From positions 1-56,169 of the forward strand of contig JAHLMM010000003.1 of assembly GCA_018920365.1 (NCBI GenBank): a stretch of 56,169 nucleotides of DNA, in the 5' to 3' direction. Shown piece by piece: positions 49,201 through 56,169 of this stretch. This DNA is from Candidatus Aenigmatarchaeota archaeon (lineage in GTDB: Archaea > Aenigmatarchaeota > Aenigmatarchaeia > CG10238-14). Position 1 is the stretch's first letter. Every line of letters starts with the position of its first letter. Position numbers and translations under genes: made by a program. The notes beneath the pieces were generated by a model. The model was not told where the DNA came from. It ran no database searches and saw only the letters and a list, made by a program, of their open reading frames with translations.

Positions 49201-50245
49201 GCATGGCAATCAATCAACTAATTTTGTTTATAGAAAAGGAGCTGAATATAATTTTATTTTGAACTGGACAGATGAATCTGGTGTTGAAACGATTTTGTTT
49301 GAAAACAATTTTACAGGTTTGTTGATCAATCAATCTGATCCAAGCTTCAAAGATCTGGCGGCTGGAGTATATAGATGGAAGAGTTATGCAAAAGACTATT
49401 TGGGTAATTGGAATTCAACTGAAGAATACTATTTGATAATAAGCAAGGCCGATGCTATCATCAATTTTACAGTTGAAAATGTCACATATCCTGCAAAAGT
49501 CAATGCTTCTTGCAAAGGCGATTATTTGTATAGAAATGGCACTATAATTTCAAAAATTGACAATTCATCTCTTCCAGCAGGTGTGTGGAATTATACTTGC
49601 ATTAAAAATGAAGATCAAAATTATACATACATTCCTTCAACATCTTTTGTTTTTGTATCCAAAGGGTCACCTAAATTGGATTTGAATGCAAAATATGATG
49701 AATACTGCCCATCTAATGTTAAGATAAATGCTTATGAGATAAATGTAGGCGACAATGATGTTTACTACAAACTTTCAAACTCAACTCATGAATTTTATGG
49801 AAGCAACATTACTATATCATTCAAATCCTTGTCAGCTAATCATACATTCAGTTATTCATCATCAGGCGGCATGAATTGGACAACTAGCCAAAAATCAATT
49901 AGCTTTGTTGTAAAAGACAATAAACCTCCTGAAAAGGTTTATACAAAAGTCAAATTTACAAACCAAACATTTGTTATTGAATCTCTTTGGAATGACAGAT
50001 GCTCTGCCATAGCAAAATCAATTGTTACAGAAAATTCTTTAGGTTTTTTGAGGAACCACACAATTTATGGAAACGACATAAAATATACTTTTGACAAAGA
50101 TGATTTAAGAGATTTAAGAGGATGTAAAATTATAGCTGGATTGATATGCGTCAAATTGATAAATTATAAAATAACTGCTTTTGACAGCTTTGATAACTTT
50201 AATTCTGACAATGGATATATATTTTACTATTTTTATTTAAGGTGA
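40226..50245 (+). CDS. Giant secreted protein (3339 aa): beta-sandwich modules, two LamG-like modules, Ig-like repeats and an 8-bladed FG-GAP/PQQ-like beta-propeller
   Basis: Signal peptide MNLKKMVTIILFLIPISYSIS; two FRIKRTGNNFEFYTWNSSSW modules; eight SSPxIxDxxxDGxxxxxxGSYDxxxYxLN blades; no obvious C-terminal TM. Confidence 0.88.
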   Translation: MNLKKMVTIILFLIPISYSISIIGFDDTENSFFIEADNIRNAVFEIDGYNYTAGKIDNRYYVFLNDLKGDKNYSWYIEDVNKSFKIDGLYNDTKIKKFRERGIKADFSEGVYRLSIDKSTKKVEIESEEVTGDENIEVFDNFNVNDFASINKIQVRDMIWVEANDFENCNGKIYLPSVYNKVFYCEGDMNNPYCYFIDKCGVEPCFKIENSSTVIYLDHFSGGGGGDPVLQFNQTQTANLTGNASTLNQEAIDSYLNFNDGLTWDVSESSYEKKWISENQLSSTLQLKQISREQKTVEYYIYQGMTQQAANTDLNGTFTIYIPEKNPQIKSAYVEVRNIVYNTQITAGQTIIIWNGTQNTTLLTTNTGFAATGEQMVYVITANATPALDFISSSGQYTFTLYTRLNAIRQGESAKLVLTYEYDSDSPRQIKTVKFFVGQLTSPLAVGSSTNFQISPLNLPEKNVQIRDSFFETFIHLQPGGTVDEGININLDGVNAISGTPIDNAGATTIDYMFLYKNIFDTNTAHTFNFQPTAGYAVHAVGTELTLTYEYDADSPYQLKTVKYLMGQNPNIYTTANTFSFSRIIDIPNSSSIISAYNKVRFSIAYGSGTGTAAYTTTIGVNSSVQGQSQPQASYTLGLRDEQVSVSTILYNASGLYNIADGSNVICTIYSSATNTSFYTSSKGCELTLTYLHSLPSRIKTVSYFGDQTFKSALNLSALLNFSFYLPEENSKIKQSYIDIKGFTGYTTAANILLNSSINFPGRVIQSCYFRNTGENRYDTCWDDVTDNVTLSGNYQIIAGSGTAATVTRWYSALTYFTYNYTGSLEKNTTWHQYSFSGEDYSSASSVSAIVGISFYNPSASNSTFNSNNRPDIEVSFWNGTDFTTSSYCNLYQLGDAPYQGDYNCTIKSLDVSILDAWRFSSNRTIRIRGVWFDDSDYYSDEINISSIYVEINRTFYRLSIEHNSSLSFPGSLISINASINFSSSTGGIYNMSIYNFAESRWDSSFCQNISASQNNFYVISCNVTSNPNYYVSSGIARIRIESTSDDVYSTLREDYVQFYTNSMETMPPQIFLHYPENQARFSIQDIEFNFTVSDDYTQQMTCDLYLDGENTSTTQANNDTVSSFSLTNIPFGNHTWFVNCSDGEVYNSSEQRFFNIGTPPYVKIEHPIFESFDEHYTVPIIANITDPDGIKSAYAKILTPNQSLIFIDFTKTQQNDQFSNNIEWKKEGDNFDGRECVFNINQDYAGKAFTGLSGSGQPNTQINGFLCSAISKSVLYRDFDINISFEVLQEQGNDYAINFQIMENPSSLYASKLAFISLSKWTGYDRVYEVYVNDGSTEGYLSSRPTNDTEGKFRIKRTGNNFEFYTWNSSSWVLEASSTLNFLETVYIAFESETSYPSWGVLNATWDDFGVLSSNFSVAFFNSTEINGEYEANVVAIDIYDAVNDTEKTNFTIQFSNDRPSVPFIIKPTPNEIVSGVYEIIWSNVFDYENDNLRYNITLLNSDYTYNQTIVENYGNSTTTSYLWNTLPFAEGNYSIRIVVYENETLEMYNNSFTLPGIFVINKPPSVIINSPKNDSYCGQCVPISINATDPNGIDKAIAEITLPNGTVENLYLDYAISDDSFDEGNNWFLEQTIDEQQNCTSYVDGKAFLSIQGNGTSLTNTVCTLISKKGVDGDFDVSVDFNITNYTNNDSAVNFLILPRNTSSESPFYMFISLSEWSGMGRNYEVYVSNGTFSDYISTRPTNDTEGKFRIKRTGNNFEFYTWNSSSWLLESSGEFAFPRIVFIGLEVENAYPMWGSINATFDNFMIQRNDFLFNIYHADLEGLHNITFFVNDTFGGINNTEKTNFTSLHINIPPTQPFILYPSPGTIVGNTITIVWSNVFDFNNNTLRYNITLLNLDYSVNETLVTEYGDASIAYYSWNTHGVKDGKYLLKIDVYENETQQKLSNNYTMSDYFVIDNTKPLVFFNYPTPQNNTIINKTFIEINVTAIDENMNYIDVFVFNQSDDMIYDDEMYGKDAFFNVTNLDEQNYSFYLIAYDKSVNSNSTGYSNVEIDLTQPFISISSPLNQTYNYHLILLNITSQDKNLNKTFYKWNSSGFFEYSGEAQIKFDEGVNFVEAISYDQSGNSNKTNVTFTVDTLPPYIVFHNPTPLNNTIVNKNWVYVNLSSDATDVYMEWNGFNESMNFDNFWYINKTNLLDGIYYYRIFSKDQFENWNYTGFYYVFIDTKSPQWYDNKSSPLSFVQYNQRNYIFNVTWQDENQISNVFIESNFTGNLENNSVNSNMNEYYYTINDLKPGYYVWRFYANDTANNWNKTDQWVYVVEKNNTEIKLYINGSESDITLPLNSFVNITSYISINELIKIYSNLTGWQTQEGVSLIENITQLSEKRKYNITAEFLGNENYTYSSKTLFLTVEDFSYPYYTYLIQNNSWVGVGHSILLAANWSDNYDLDYAWLETNETGFWKARSYIDINLTSDQTWSNFSWSNSSIPAGTVIAWRIYANDTSGNENYTNEMTFAVNASEIWKFLTNGFIYSSPAIGDVDGDGNIDVVFASYDRKLYSLIGYNGTKLLEFLTNNSIASSPSLLATQESYMKIITASYDGNVYAINGSDGSKLWNFTTGGLIFSSPAIYDINNDNVQEIIIGSYDKNIYVLNSTDGQKIWNYTTGGRIISSPSVVIFSGDVLIIVGSHDGKLYAFNSTGDLLWHFSTQDKIESSPAIDDLDGDGNYEIAFGSYDNKTYLINATNGQLIWSYTTGNWITSSPVIADIAGHKKVIIASHDSKVYSLNSDGTLNWTFTVSTGGRIQSSPSIIDLNLDGVNDVLVGCSDSRIYALNGLNGNVIWSYKVNAYIFSSPAIADINSDGTNDFLFGSFDKYQYSLDPPTWSVFGGNERRTRIFDNAEPELIHFEIDNETNSVYSLWRERFSNLDYAIISENSTGYSNEHFVKLKGTHDWVNFTFYSKGVYFDIKVFDEYNNSNFIQGFIEGEADKKPPQWHGNQSTNFVYRKGAEYNFILNWTDESGVETILFENNFTGLLINQSDPSFKDLAAGVYRWKSYAKDYLGNWNSTEEYYLIISKADAIINFTVENVTYPAKVNASCKGDYLYRNGTIISKIDNSSLPAGVWNYTCIKNEDQNYTYIPSTSFVFVSKGSPKLDLNAKYDEYCPSNVKINAYEINVGDNDVYYKLSNSTHEFYGSNITISFKSLSANHTFSYSSSGGMNWTTSQKSISFVVKDNKPPEKVYTKVKFTNQTFVIESLWNDRCSAIAKSIVTENSLGFLRNHTIYGNDIKYTFDKDDLRDLRGCKIIAGLICVKLINYKITAFDSFDNFNSDNGYIFYYFYLR
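44261..45535 (+). repeat. 84-nt near-identical direct repeat (44261-44344 and 45452-45535)
   Basis: 3 mismatches in 84 nt, all synonymous (AAC/AAT, TAC/TAT, TCG/TCA). Confidence 0.88.
47785..48880 (+). other. Eight-bladed beta-propeller region within the 3339-aa protein
   Basis: Eight consecutive ~43-48-aa blades of the form WxFTTGGxIxSSPAIxDxxxDGxxEIxxGSYDxxxYxLNxxxG. Confidence 0.8.
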
Positions 50246-50249
50246 ACGA

Positions 50250-50744
50250 ATGAAAAAAGCATATTTGTTCGGCTTGATTATGATTTTCTTTCTTGTGGTT
50301 TTTTTAACTGCAAAAAAAGAAACATATTATTTGAAGCCGCAAAATGCGACAGACTCTGATGGAACTGATGCCGCAGATATAATAAATAATATTGAAAGCG
50401 GCTATGAAATAGTATCTTTAAAAGCAAATCCATATGGTTATGTTGAGGTCAGCAACTTCAAACCAAAATCAATTGTCACCAACGCTTATGCAGAATTTGA
50501 CTGGAAAGCTTACAAGGACACAGGTGCGAGCAACATTTACATAGGTTACAGTTTTGGGAATCAGTATAAGGAAATAGGACCGTTTGATTATTCTACTATG
50601 CAGACAATCAAAATCCCTGTCAACATATTCACAGATTTTTCAAAGCTAAAGCTGAGAATAAGGGGCGAGGATTCTGATTTTGGTGCTGATGCAATAGCAG
50701 AAGTAAGCATTAAATTGCAAGTCACAGAGTTGAAGATTTTGTAA
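50250..50744 (+). CDS. Secreted single-domain protein related to the duplicated domain of the 766-aa protein
   Basis: Signal/TM MKKAYLFGLIMIFFLVVFLTA; SDGTDAADIIN...GASNIYIGYSFGNQY...KLRIRGEDSDFGADAIAEVSIKL. Confidence 0.75.
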   Translation: MKKAYLFGLIMIFFLVVFLTAKKETYYLKPQNATDSDGTDAADIINNIESGYEIVSLKANPYGYVEVSNFKPKSIVTNAYAEFDWKAYKDTGASNIYIGYSFGNQYKEIGPFDYSTMQTIKIPVNIFTDFSKLKLRIRGEDSDFGADAIAEVSIKLQVTELKIL

Positions 50745-50777
50745 GATATTAATATTTGGAATTTATTAAAAAGTTAA

Positions 50778-51404
50778 ATGTACGATGAATTGAAGAAGAT
50801 TCATGAAGAAAAAAAACATGAGATAAGGAAAAGATTGGAAGAGTTTAAATGTATAAGGGACGACAGAGAACTTTTTTCAGAATTGACTTTTTGCTTGTGT
50901 ACACCTCAAAGCAAGGCGGTTGAATGTGACAAGGCTGTTAAAATGCTTTCATCAAACGGGCTTCTTTTTAATGGCAGTGAACGACAAATTCAACCTTTTC
51001 TTAACAAAATAAGGTTTCATGAAAACAAATCAAAGTATATTGTTGAAGCTAGAGAAAAATTTTTCAAGGATAATGTTTTTTCATTAAAAGAAAAAATCTT
51101 TTCAATGCCTGCTGAAAAAGCAAGAGAATGGCTTGTTGATAATGTAAAAGGGTTTGGCTATAAAGAAGCGACACATTTCTTGAGGAACATTGGTTTAGCA
51201 AAGGATTTGGCAATCCTCGATCGCCATGTATTGCGTTGTCTTGTTGATTTCAAAGTAATAGACGAAATACCAAAAGCACTTACACCAAAAAAATACATTG
51301 AAATAGAAAAAAAGATGAAGGAATTTTCAGAAAAGATTGGAATATCAATGGAAGAGCTTGACTTTGTCTTCTTTTACAGACAGACAGGAGAAATTTTCAA
51401 ATGA
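50778..51404 (+). CDS. HhH-GPD DNA N-glycosylase/lyase (Ogg2-like)
   Basis: ELTFCLCTPQSKAVECDKAV...VKGFGYKEATHFLRNIG...AILDRHVLRCLVDF. Confidence 0.87.
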   Translation: MYDELKKIHEEKKHEIRKRLEEFKCIRDDRELFSELTFCLCTPQSKAVECDKAVKMLSSNGLLFNGSERQIQPFLNKIRFHENKSKYIVEAREKFFKDNVFSLKEKIFSMPAEKAREWLVDNVKGFGYKEATHFLRNIGLAKDLAILDRHVLRCLVDFKVIDEIPKALTPKKYIEIEKKMKEFSEKIGISMEELDFVFFYRQTGEIFK

Positions 51405-51415
51405 ATATAACTCTG

Positions 51416-51434
51416 AAAAAGGTTTATAAAAATA
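51416..51434 (+). promoter_or_regulatory. BRE/TATA-like promoter
   Basis: AAAAAGGTTTATAAAAATA about 20-38 bp before the ATG at 51454. Confidence 0.5.
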
Positions 51435-51453
51435 CATTCACAGATAATATTGA

Positions 51454-52041
51454 ATGCCAAATATCAAAGTTCATACATTTTTCATTGCTTTATTTTCATT
51501 GGTATATTTTTCAGTTAAAACATTTGTTGAGCCTCAAAGACAAATAGTGTTTTACGTTAGCACATTCGGTTTTCTTTCGTTGCTTTCAATAATTTTTGTT
51601 ATATCAATTCCAGTGCTTGTGAAGATGAAAAACACGAAATTCACAACATTCTTAATGGTTGAAAGAAGATGGATAGGCATATATACATTTTTTCTAGCAC
51701 TAACACACATGCTTCTTGTCTACAATTTCTTTTTTGGATGGGACATAAACAAGCTTTTAAATCATCCGAACAAAGTGTTTTTGTTTTTAGGCAGTTTAGC
51801 ACTTGTTATATTGGCGCTGCTTGCAATAACATCAAACAATTATTCGGTTAAAAAACTAGGCAAGAATTGGAAAAAGTTGCACGCTTTGATCTATTTGGCT
51901 TTGCTGCTTGTTTTAATTCACTCTTTCAGAATAGGATTGATTTATTTGAAGCTTGATTGGGTAAAGATATTGATTATAGCATTATTAGCTTTAATGCTAT
52001 ATCTCAAATTTATAAAATTCAGAAAGGTTTATAAAAAATAG
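51454..52041 (+). CDS. Ferric-reductase-like (YedZ/MsrQ-like) transmembrane protein
   Basis: 195 aa with six hydrophobic helices; His residues in LALTHMLLVYNFFFGW, WKKLHALIYLALLLVLIHSF. Confidence 0.7.
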   Translation: MPNIKVHTFFIALFSLVYFSVKTFVEPQRQIVFYVSTFGFLSLLSIIFVISIPVLVKMKNTKFTTFLMVERRWIGIYTFFLALTHMLLVYNFFFGWDINKLLNHPNKVFLFLGSLALVILALLAITSNNYSVKKLGKNWKKLHALIYLALLLVLIHSFRIGLIYLKLDWVKILIIALLALMLYLKFIKFRKVYKK

Positions 52042-52059
52042 TTGTTAATATATTTGGCT

Positions 52060-53232
52060 ATGAAAAATTCAAAATACACTATAATATTCATAATAATATT
52101 TCTTGATCTTTTTGGAGCCGGATTAATATTGCCGCTATTGCCTTTTTATGCAGAAAAGTTTACAGCAAGCGCATTGACAATAACAATGCTGGTTTCAGCT
52201 TATTCCTTGATGCAGTTTGTCTTTGCTCCTATATTGGGTCATCTTTCAGATAAGCATGGTAGAAGGCCAATATTGATAATCAGCCAGATTGGCTCGGCAA
52301 TAGGTTATTTGATGTTGGCATTTGCTTCAAGCATTTACATATTATTTGCTTCAAGAATAATTGACGGAATAACAGGGGGCAACATTTCAACAGCTCAGGC
52401 ATACATATCTGATGTAAGCACCAAAAAGGATAGAAAAAAAGCATTCGGCATTGTTGGCGCTGCTTTTGGTTTAGGTTTCATCTTAGGTCCTACTATTGGC
52501 GGGTTACTTGGACACATAAACATAATCTTACCTGGCATATTTGCAGCTTTAGCCGCATTGTCAGCTTCATTGCTTGTCTTTTTCAAACTACCTGAAACAA
52601 GAAGACATAAACAATCAGATCCATTCAAGTTTAAAGAAATGTTCACTGTTTTGAAAAATGATTTTATGTTTTCAATATTTGCAACAGCTTTTCTTTTCAG
52701 CATGGGGTTTGCTTCAATGCAATCTGTTCTGGCATTGTATACTCTAGATCAGCTTAAATTTCAGGAAAGGGAAAATGGCTTGCTTTTCGGCTATATTGGG
52801 TTAATAGCTGTTATAATGCAGCTTGTTGTTTTGAGAAAGTTGGAAAAGAGATTCAATGACAGCCAACTTTTGAAGATATCTATATCTGCAAGCATCATTG
52901 GTTTTATAATACTATCTTTGCTTCCTTTTGTTTTGCTTGATCAACACATGTTTATAACAGAACTCTACATTAAATCAATTTTGCTATCGATTGGTGTAAC
53001 TCTCATAGCATTTTCAAACGGAATCTTTAATCCAGTGATAAGGGCTGTGCTAACAAAAAATGTCAAAAATTACGGCAAATATCTGGGCATATTGTCATCT
53101 TACATAAGCTTGACAATGATAATTTCGCCATTAATAGCAGGATTTTTGTTTGAACATACAACTGTTTACATGCCGTTTTTGGTTTCATGTTTGTTTGGGT
53201 TATTGGCGACAATTGTAATTTGGAAAACTTAA
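52060..53232 (+). CDS. MFS transporter
   Basis: FLDLFGAGLILPLLPFYAEKF...PILGHLSDKHGRRPILI...GAAFGLGFILGPTIGG; 12-TM pattern. Confidence 0.9.
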   Translation: MKNSKYTIIFIIIFLDLFGAGLILPLLPFYAEKFTASALTITMLVSAYSLMQFVFAPILGHLSDKHGRRPILIISQIGSAIGYLMLAFASSIYILFASRIIDGITGGNISTAQAYISDVSTKKDRKKAFGIVGAAFGLGFILGPTIGGLLGHINIILPGIFAALAALSASLLVFFKLPETRRHKQSDPFKFKEMFTVLKNDFMFSIFATAFLFSMGFASMQSVLALYTLDQLKFQERENGLLFGYIGLIAVIMQLVVLRKLEKRFNDSQLLKISISASIIGFIILSLLPFVLLDQHMFITELYIKSILLSIGVTLIAFSNGIFNPVIRAVLTKNVKNYGKYLGILSSYISLTMIISPLIAGFLFEHTTVYMPFLVSCLFGLLATIVIWKT

Positions 53233-54026
53233 TGTTGTTTACTTGGGAATTCGCAACAGATGTAAATTGGAGGTATTTCTGAAGGAGACACTACTAAACC
53301 AACATTAATTTTAACATTAGAAAATGGGTTATTAGGACCCATGACACTATATTCTTTCATCCTTTTGTTGATTTCGTTACAAAGATCAGGATCCATGGCA
53401 CCTACATCAGAATAGTCTTTCATCCTTTCCCTTAAAGAATAAGGTATTATTTTTTTAAATCTTTTCAAAGTAAGATTAATACCTTTTACTACTTTATCTA
53501 ACATTAAATCATATAACTTGCATGCTTCATCATGAAAATCTGATTGATTAGGTAAAGGTGATCTTTCTTCATCAAATAAAAAATCGCAAAAATCGATATA
53601 ATTCATTGCTTCATTTAAAGCGTTAAAAACAAGTTCAGATTGCTGATATTCTTTAACATATTTAATTTGTTGATCTACAAACCTTTTAGCAAGTCTCATC
53701 GCTTCAACTAATAATTCAGGAGATAAACGACCTTCAAAAATACTGCCAATTTTCTTAATTTCTTTGTTTTTATTTTTCATTGATCTGTATAAACCTTCCA
53801 TTTCATCATAATAATCACCATCAATCTCAATTGGACACAGCCACATTATGTAAAATACTCTTAACGCTTTTTGTTTATCTTCACCGCTAAGAGAACAACG
53901 AGATAAATATGATTCGCATGCTCCAACAATTTCTTTTGGCGAAACCGAATTTTCGTATAATTTTAATACACCTTCGTAAGTTACTTGTTCAAAGTATTTA
54001 TTGTGTATGCCGGAGGATTCATGCAT
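53229..54026 (-). CDS. Hypothetical protein (265 aa)
   Basis: ORF convergent with the MFS gene; no recognised family. Confidence 0.5.
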   Translation of the reverse strand: MHESSGIHNKYFEQVTYEGVLKLYENSVSPKEIVGACESYLSRCSLSGEDKQKALRVFYIMWLCPIEIDGDYYDEMEGLYRSMKNKNKEIKKIGSIFEGRLSPELLVEAMRLAKRFVDQQIKYVKEYQQSELVFNALNEAMNYIDFCDFLFDEERSPLPNQSDFHDEACKLYDLMLDKVVKGINLTLKRFKKIIPYSLRERMKDYSDVGAMDPDLCNEINKRMKEYSVMGPNNPFSNVKINVGLVVSPSEIPPIYICCEFPSKQH

Positions 54027-54062
54027 AAAGGTTAAATGAATAGTTAAACATTTAAATATATA

Positions 54063-54899
54063 CTATTTAGTAGTTAAATCTCTATATAATAAAGTTTTGA
54101 AAATCAACCTAGCAGCCAATATCTCTGTATTCCTGTCTTCTAATGGCCTGACTTCAACAACATCCATTCCTAAAACTTTGCCAGCCTTAGCTATCAACTC
54201 AATTAGCGGTAATACAAACTCAGGTATCATTCCAAAAGGTTCTGGCGTCCCTACGCCAGGAGCATAAGCAGGATCAAACACATCCATGTCTATTGTAAGA
54301 TAGACGCTGCTGTCTTTAACAAACTCAGCCAACTCTTCTATTGTTGGATTAACCAGAAGATTTTTACCAAATTCATGTTCAAACTCGTCGCCTGTTCTTA
54401 CACCAATTAAACATATGTTTTTTTCACCTACCAGTTCAGCAGCCCTTCTCAGCCACGTGTTGTGCGTATATTCAGATCCCTCCCACCTCTCTTTCAAATC
54501 ATAATGCGCATCAAAACATACAATCTTTGTATTTTTAGGCAAAGCCTTAACAGCACCTAGAGTTATGCTATGCTCCCCTCCCAGCATCAAAGGAAATTTT
54601 TTAGCGTCAATTATTTGCTTAACCATTTGCTTAACCCTTTTTATTGTATCCTCAGAACTGCCTCTAACAGGCTCAATATCGCCTGTATCAAATATTTTCA
54701 CTTCATCGAGCAAATTCTTCTCAAGCTGAACATCAAACGGCTCTATGAAGCATGCTGCTTCCCTGATTATTTTCGGCCCAAACCTAGTGCCGACAAGAAA
54801 ATCAACAGTTGAATCAAATGGAACGCCAAATACAACTACTTCTGCATCTTCAATTCTTTCAACATTACTAGGAAACCTGTTTGTTATGTGATCTTGCAT
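54063..54899 (-). CDS. speB: Agmatinase/arginase-family ureohydrolase
   Basis: MLGGEHSITLGAVKALP...VCFDAHYDLK...HNTWLRRAAE...LTIDMDVFDPAYAPGVGTPEPFG. Confidence 0.92.
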   Translation of the reverse strand: MQDHITNRFPSNVERIEDAEVVVFGVPFDSTVDFLVGTRFGPKIIREAACFIEPFDVQLEKNLLDEVKIFDTGDIEPVRGSSEDTIKRVKQMVKQIIDAKKFPLMLGGEHSITLGAVKALPKNTKIVCFDAHYDLKERWEGSEYTHNTWLRRAAELVGEKNICLIGVRTGDEFEHEFGKNLLVNPTIEELAEFVKDSSVYLTIDMDVFDPAYAPGVGTPEPFGMIPEFVLPLIELIAKAGKVLGMDVVEVRPLEDRNTEILAARLIFKTLLYRDLTTK

Positions 54900-54924
54900 G
54901 AATTAAAAATTAGAGTAATCTTAT

Positions 54925-55135
54925 TTAAGCATTTATTTCAATTAGCTTTTCTCTTGCTTTCAAACCTTTTACTATTTTTATGCAGCCTTTCTTGACATTA
55001 TAAAAATCAGCCAGCATCTCAATCACAGCTTGATTTGCCTTGCCATCTTCAGCTGGCTTGCTAACGTAAATTTTGACTGTTTCGCCATCAACAACCTTGC
55101 TTTGAATTGGGATAAATTCTTGCTTTTATCATCAT
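54925..55135 (-). pseudogene. DUF167 (YggU-like) protein with an apparent frameshift
   Basis: MMIKARIYPNSKQ in one frame, then KVVDGETVKIYVSKPAEDGKANQAVIEMLADFYNVKKGCIKIVKGLKAREKLIEINA* in another. Confidence 0.75.
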
Positions 55136-55136
55136 C

Positions 55137-56169
55137 TCAATCAGCAATGTTGCCGTAACCAATCAATCTCCATCTGCCCAATATTTGCCTTGATATTACA
55201 GCCCTTTCACCTTTATCAGCATAAACAGGTATTTTCAACTGAAGCTTTATCTTATTCCCTTTTATCATTGTAACAGTGCCAACAGATCTGCATGAGCCGA
55301 CGTTTAGCATAAGCACTTCATTTTGCTTTATGTCCTGCATTCCCTCCATCTCTTTTGTTCCAACAACCCTTTCAAGCAATTTTGTCTCAAGCGTTACCTC
55401 ATATCTCTCTTTCGGATATTTCTCAGGCAAGCTTAATATATTGCCAGCTAAAGAATCTGCCTTTGTCAAATAAGGATCAAGATCTGTCATTACTCCTAGC
55501 AACCCTCCTGGGCCTGCTTGCTTGAGTTTTTTCCCTGCCTTTTCAAGCGACACAATCTTTGTCTTTATCTTTCTATACTGCCCGTCTATTCTTATTCCAG
55601 GAACAATCTCAACTTCTTGACCTACTTCCAATACACCTTGAACAACAGAACCGCCTAATATGCCACCAACAAGCTTTTCAATCTCTGAGCCAGGTTTGTT
55701 TATGTCAAAACTTCTTGCAACAAACATCTTTGGCTGCTTTTCCGTGTCCCTTTTTGGAGTTGGTATATTCTCTTCTATTGCTTCAATTACATATTCTATG
55801 TTTATCTTCTGCTGAGCTGATATTGGTATTATCGGAGCCTTTTCAGCTATAGTCCCTTTGAGAAATGATTTTATCTCATTATAACTTTCTATCACCCTTT
55901 CCTTGCTTACAAGGTCAATCTTGTTTTGCACAACTACAATCTTGTTTATTCCCACAAGCTCAAGAGCTGTGAGATGTTCTCTTGTTTGCGGCAGTGGGCA
56001 TTTTTCTGTTGCTGATATGACTAGCACAGCACCATCCATTAATGAGGAAGCAGTCAAAACAGTGGCCATCAAGCTTTCATGCCCTGGCGCATCCACAAAT
56101 GAAACAGTCCTTGTTGGTTCTGCCTCAGACATGCATTTTATGCATTTATTCATCGCAGAATAGCTTCCG
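55137..56169 (-). CDS. Translation initiation factor aIF2 subunit gamma (N-terminus beyond window)
   Basis: VSFVDAPGHESLMATVLTASSLMDGAVLVISATEKCPLPQTREHLTALELVGI...VVQNKIDLV...GRWRLIGYGNI. Confidence 0.95.
   Translation of the reverse strand, partial: GSYSAMNKCIKCMSEAEPTRTVSFVDAPGHESLMATVLTASSLMDGAVLVISATEKCPLPQTREHLTALELVGINKIVVVQNKIDLVSKERVIESYNEIKSFLKGTIAEKAPIIPISAQQKINIEYVIEAIEENIPTPKRDTEKQPKMFVARSFDINKPGSEIEKLVGGILGGSVVQGVLEVGQEVEIVPGIRIDGQYRKIKTKIVSLEKAGKKLKQAGPGGLLGVMTDLDPYLTKADSLAGNILSLPEKYPKERYEVTLETKLLERVVGTKEMEGMQDIKQNEVLMLNVGSCRSVGTVTMIKGNKIKLQLKIPVYADKGERAVISRQILGRWRLIGYGNIAD

Noticed and set aside
54055-54080. TATACTATTTAGTAGTTAAA as a third copy of the TTACTAT palindrome
   Set aside because: Half-sites and spacing do not match the two 17-bp copies.

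Overview
AT-rich archaeal window. Archaeal markers are aIF2-gamma, a Sua5/YrdC protein, an M29 aminopeptidase, an Ogg2-like glycosylase, a ThiS/SAMP-like protein, and TATA/BRE-like promoters. The many small proteins and giant surface proteins suggest a DPANN-type lineage, but that assignment is inference. About half the window encodes very large secreted or surface proteins.

Main signals:
(1) A >5,500-aa ORF, open at the left window edge. It has about nine diverged ~320-335-aa Cys/Asn-rich super-repeats, Ig/NEW3-like domains, a Cys motif, a Pro/Gly hinge and one TM helix. A complete HerA/FtsK-type (DUF87-like) ATPase is fused at its C-terminus. Directly downstream are a coiled-coil protein, a PAS-histidine kinase (frameshifted), a 7TM-like membrane protein, a CheY-like receiver and a CheC-like protein. 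This looks like an outside-stalk/inside-motor surface machine and is the best candidate for an undescribed system.
(2) A MinD/ParA-like ATPase followed by three overlapping coiled-coil genes.
(3) A second surface island: a 3,339-aa secreted protein with an 8-bladed beta-propeller, divergent from a three-gene operon of secreted/membrane proteins, followed by a stand-alone copy of a domain that is duplicated in the neighbouring 766-aa protein.

The middle and right parts carry ordinary housekeeping genes and three tRNAs (Ser-GGA, Pro-GGG, Arg-CCT). Three conserved genes (PAS-HK, HIT, DUF167) each carry an apparent single frameshift. All family calls come from reading motifs by eye; no database search was run.
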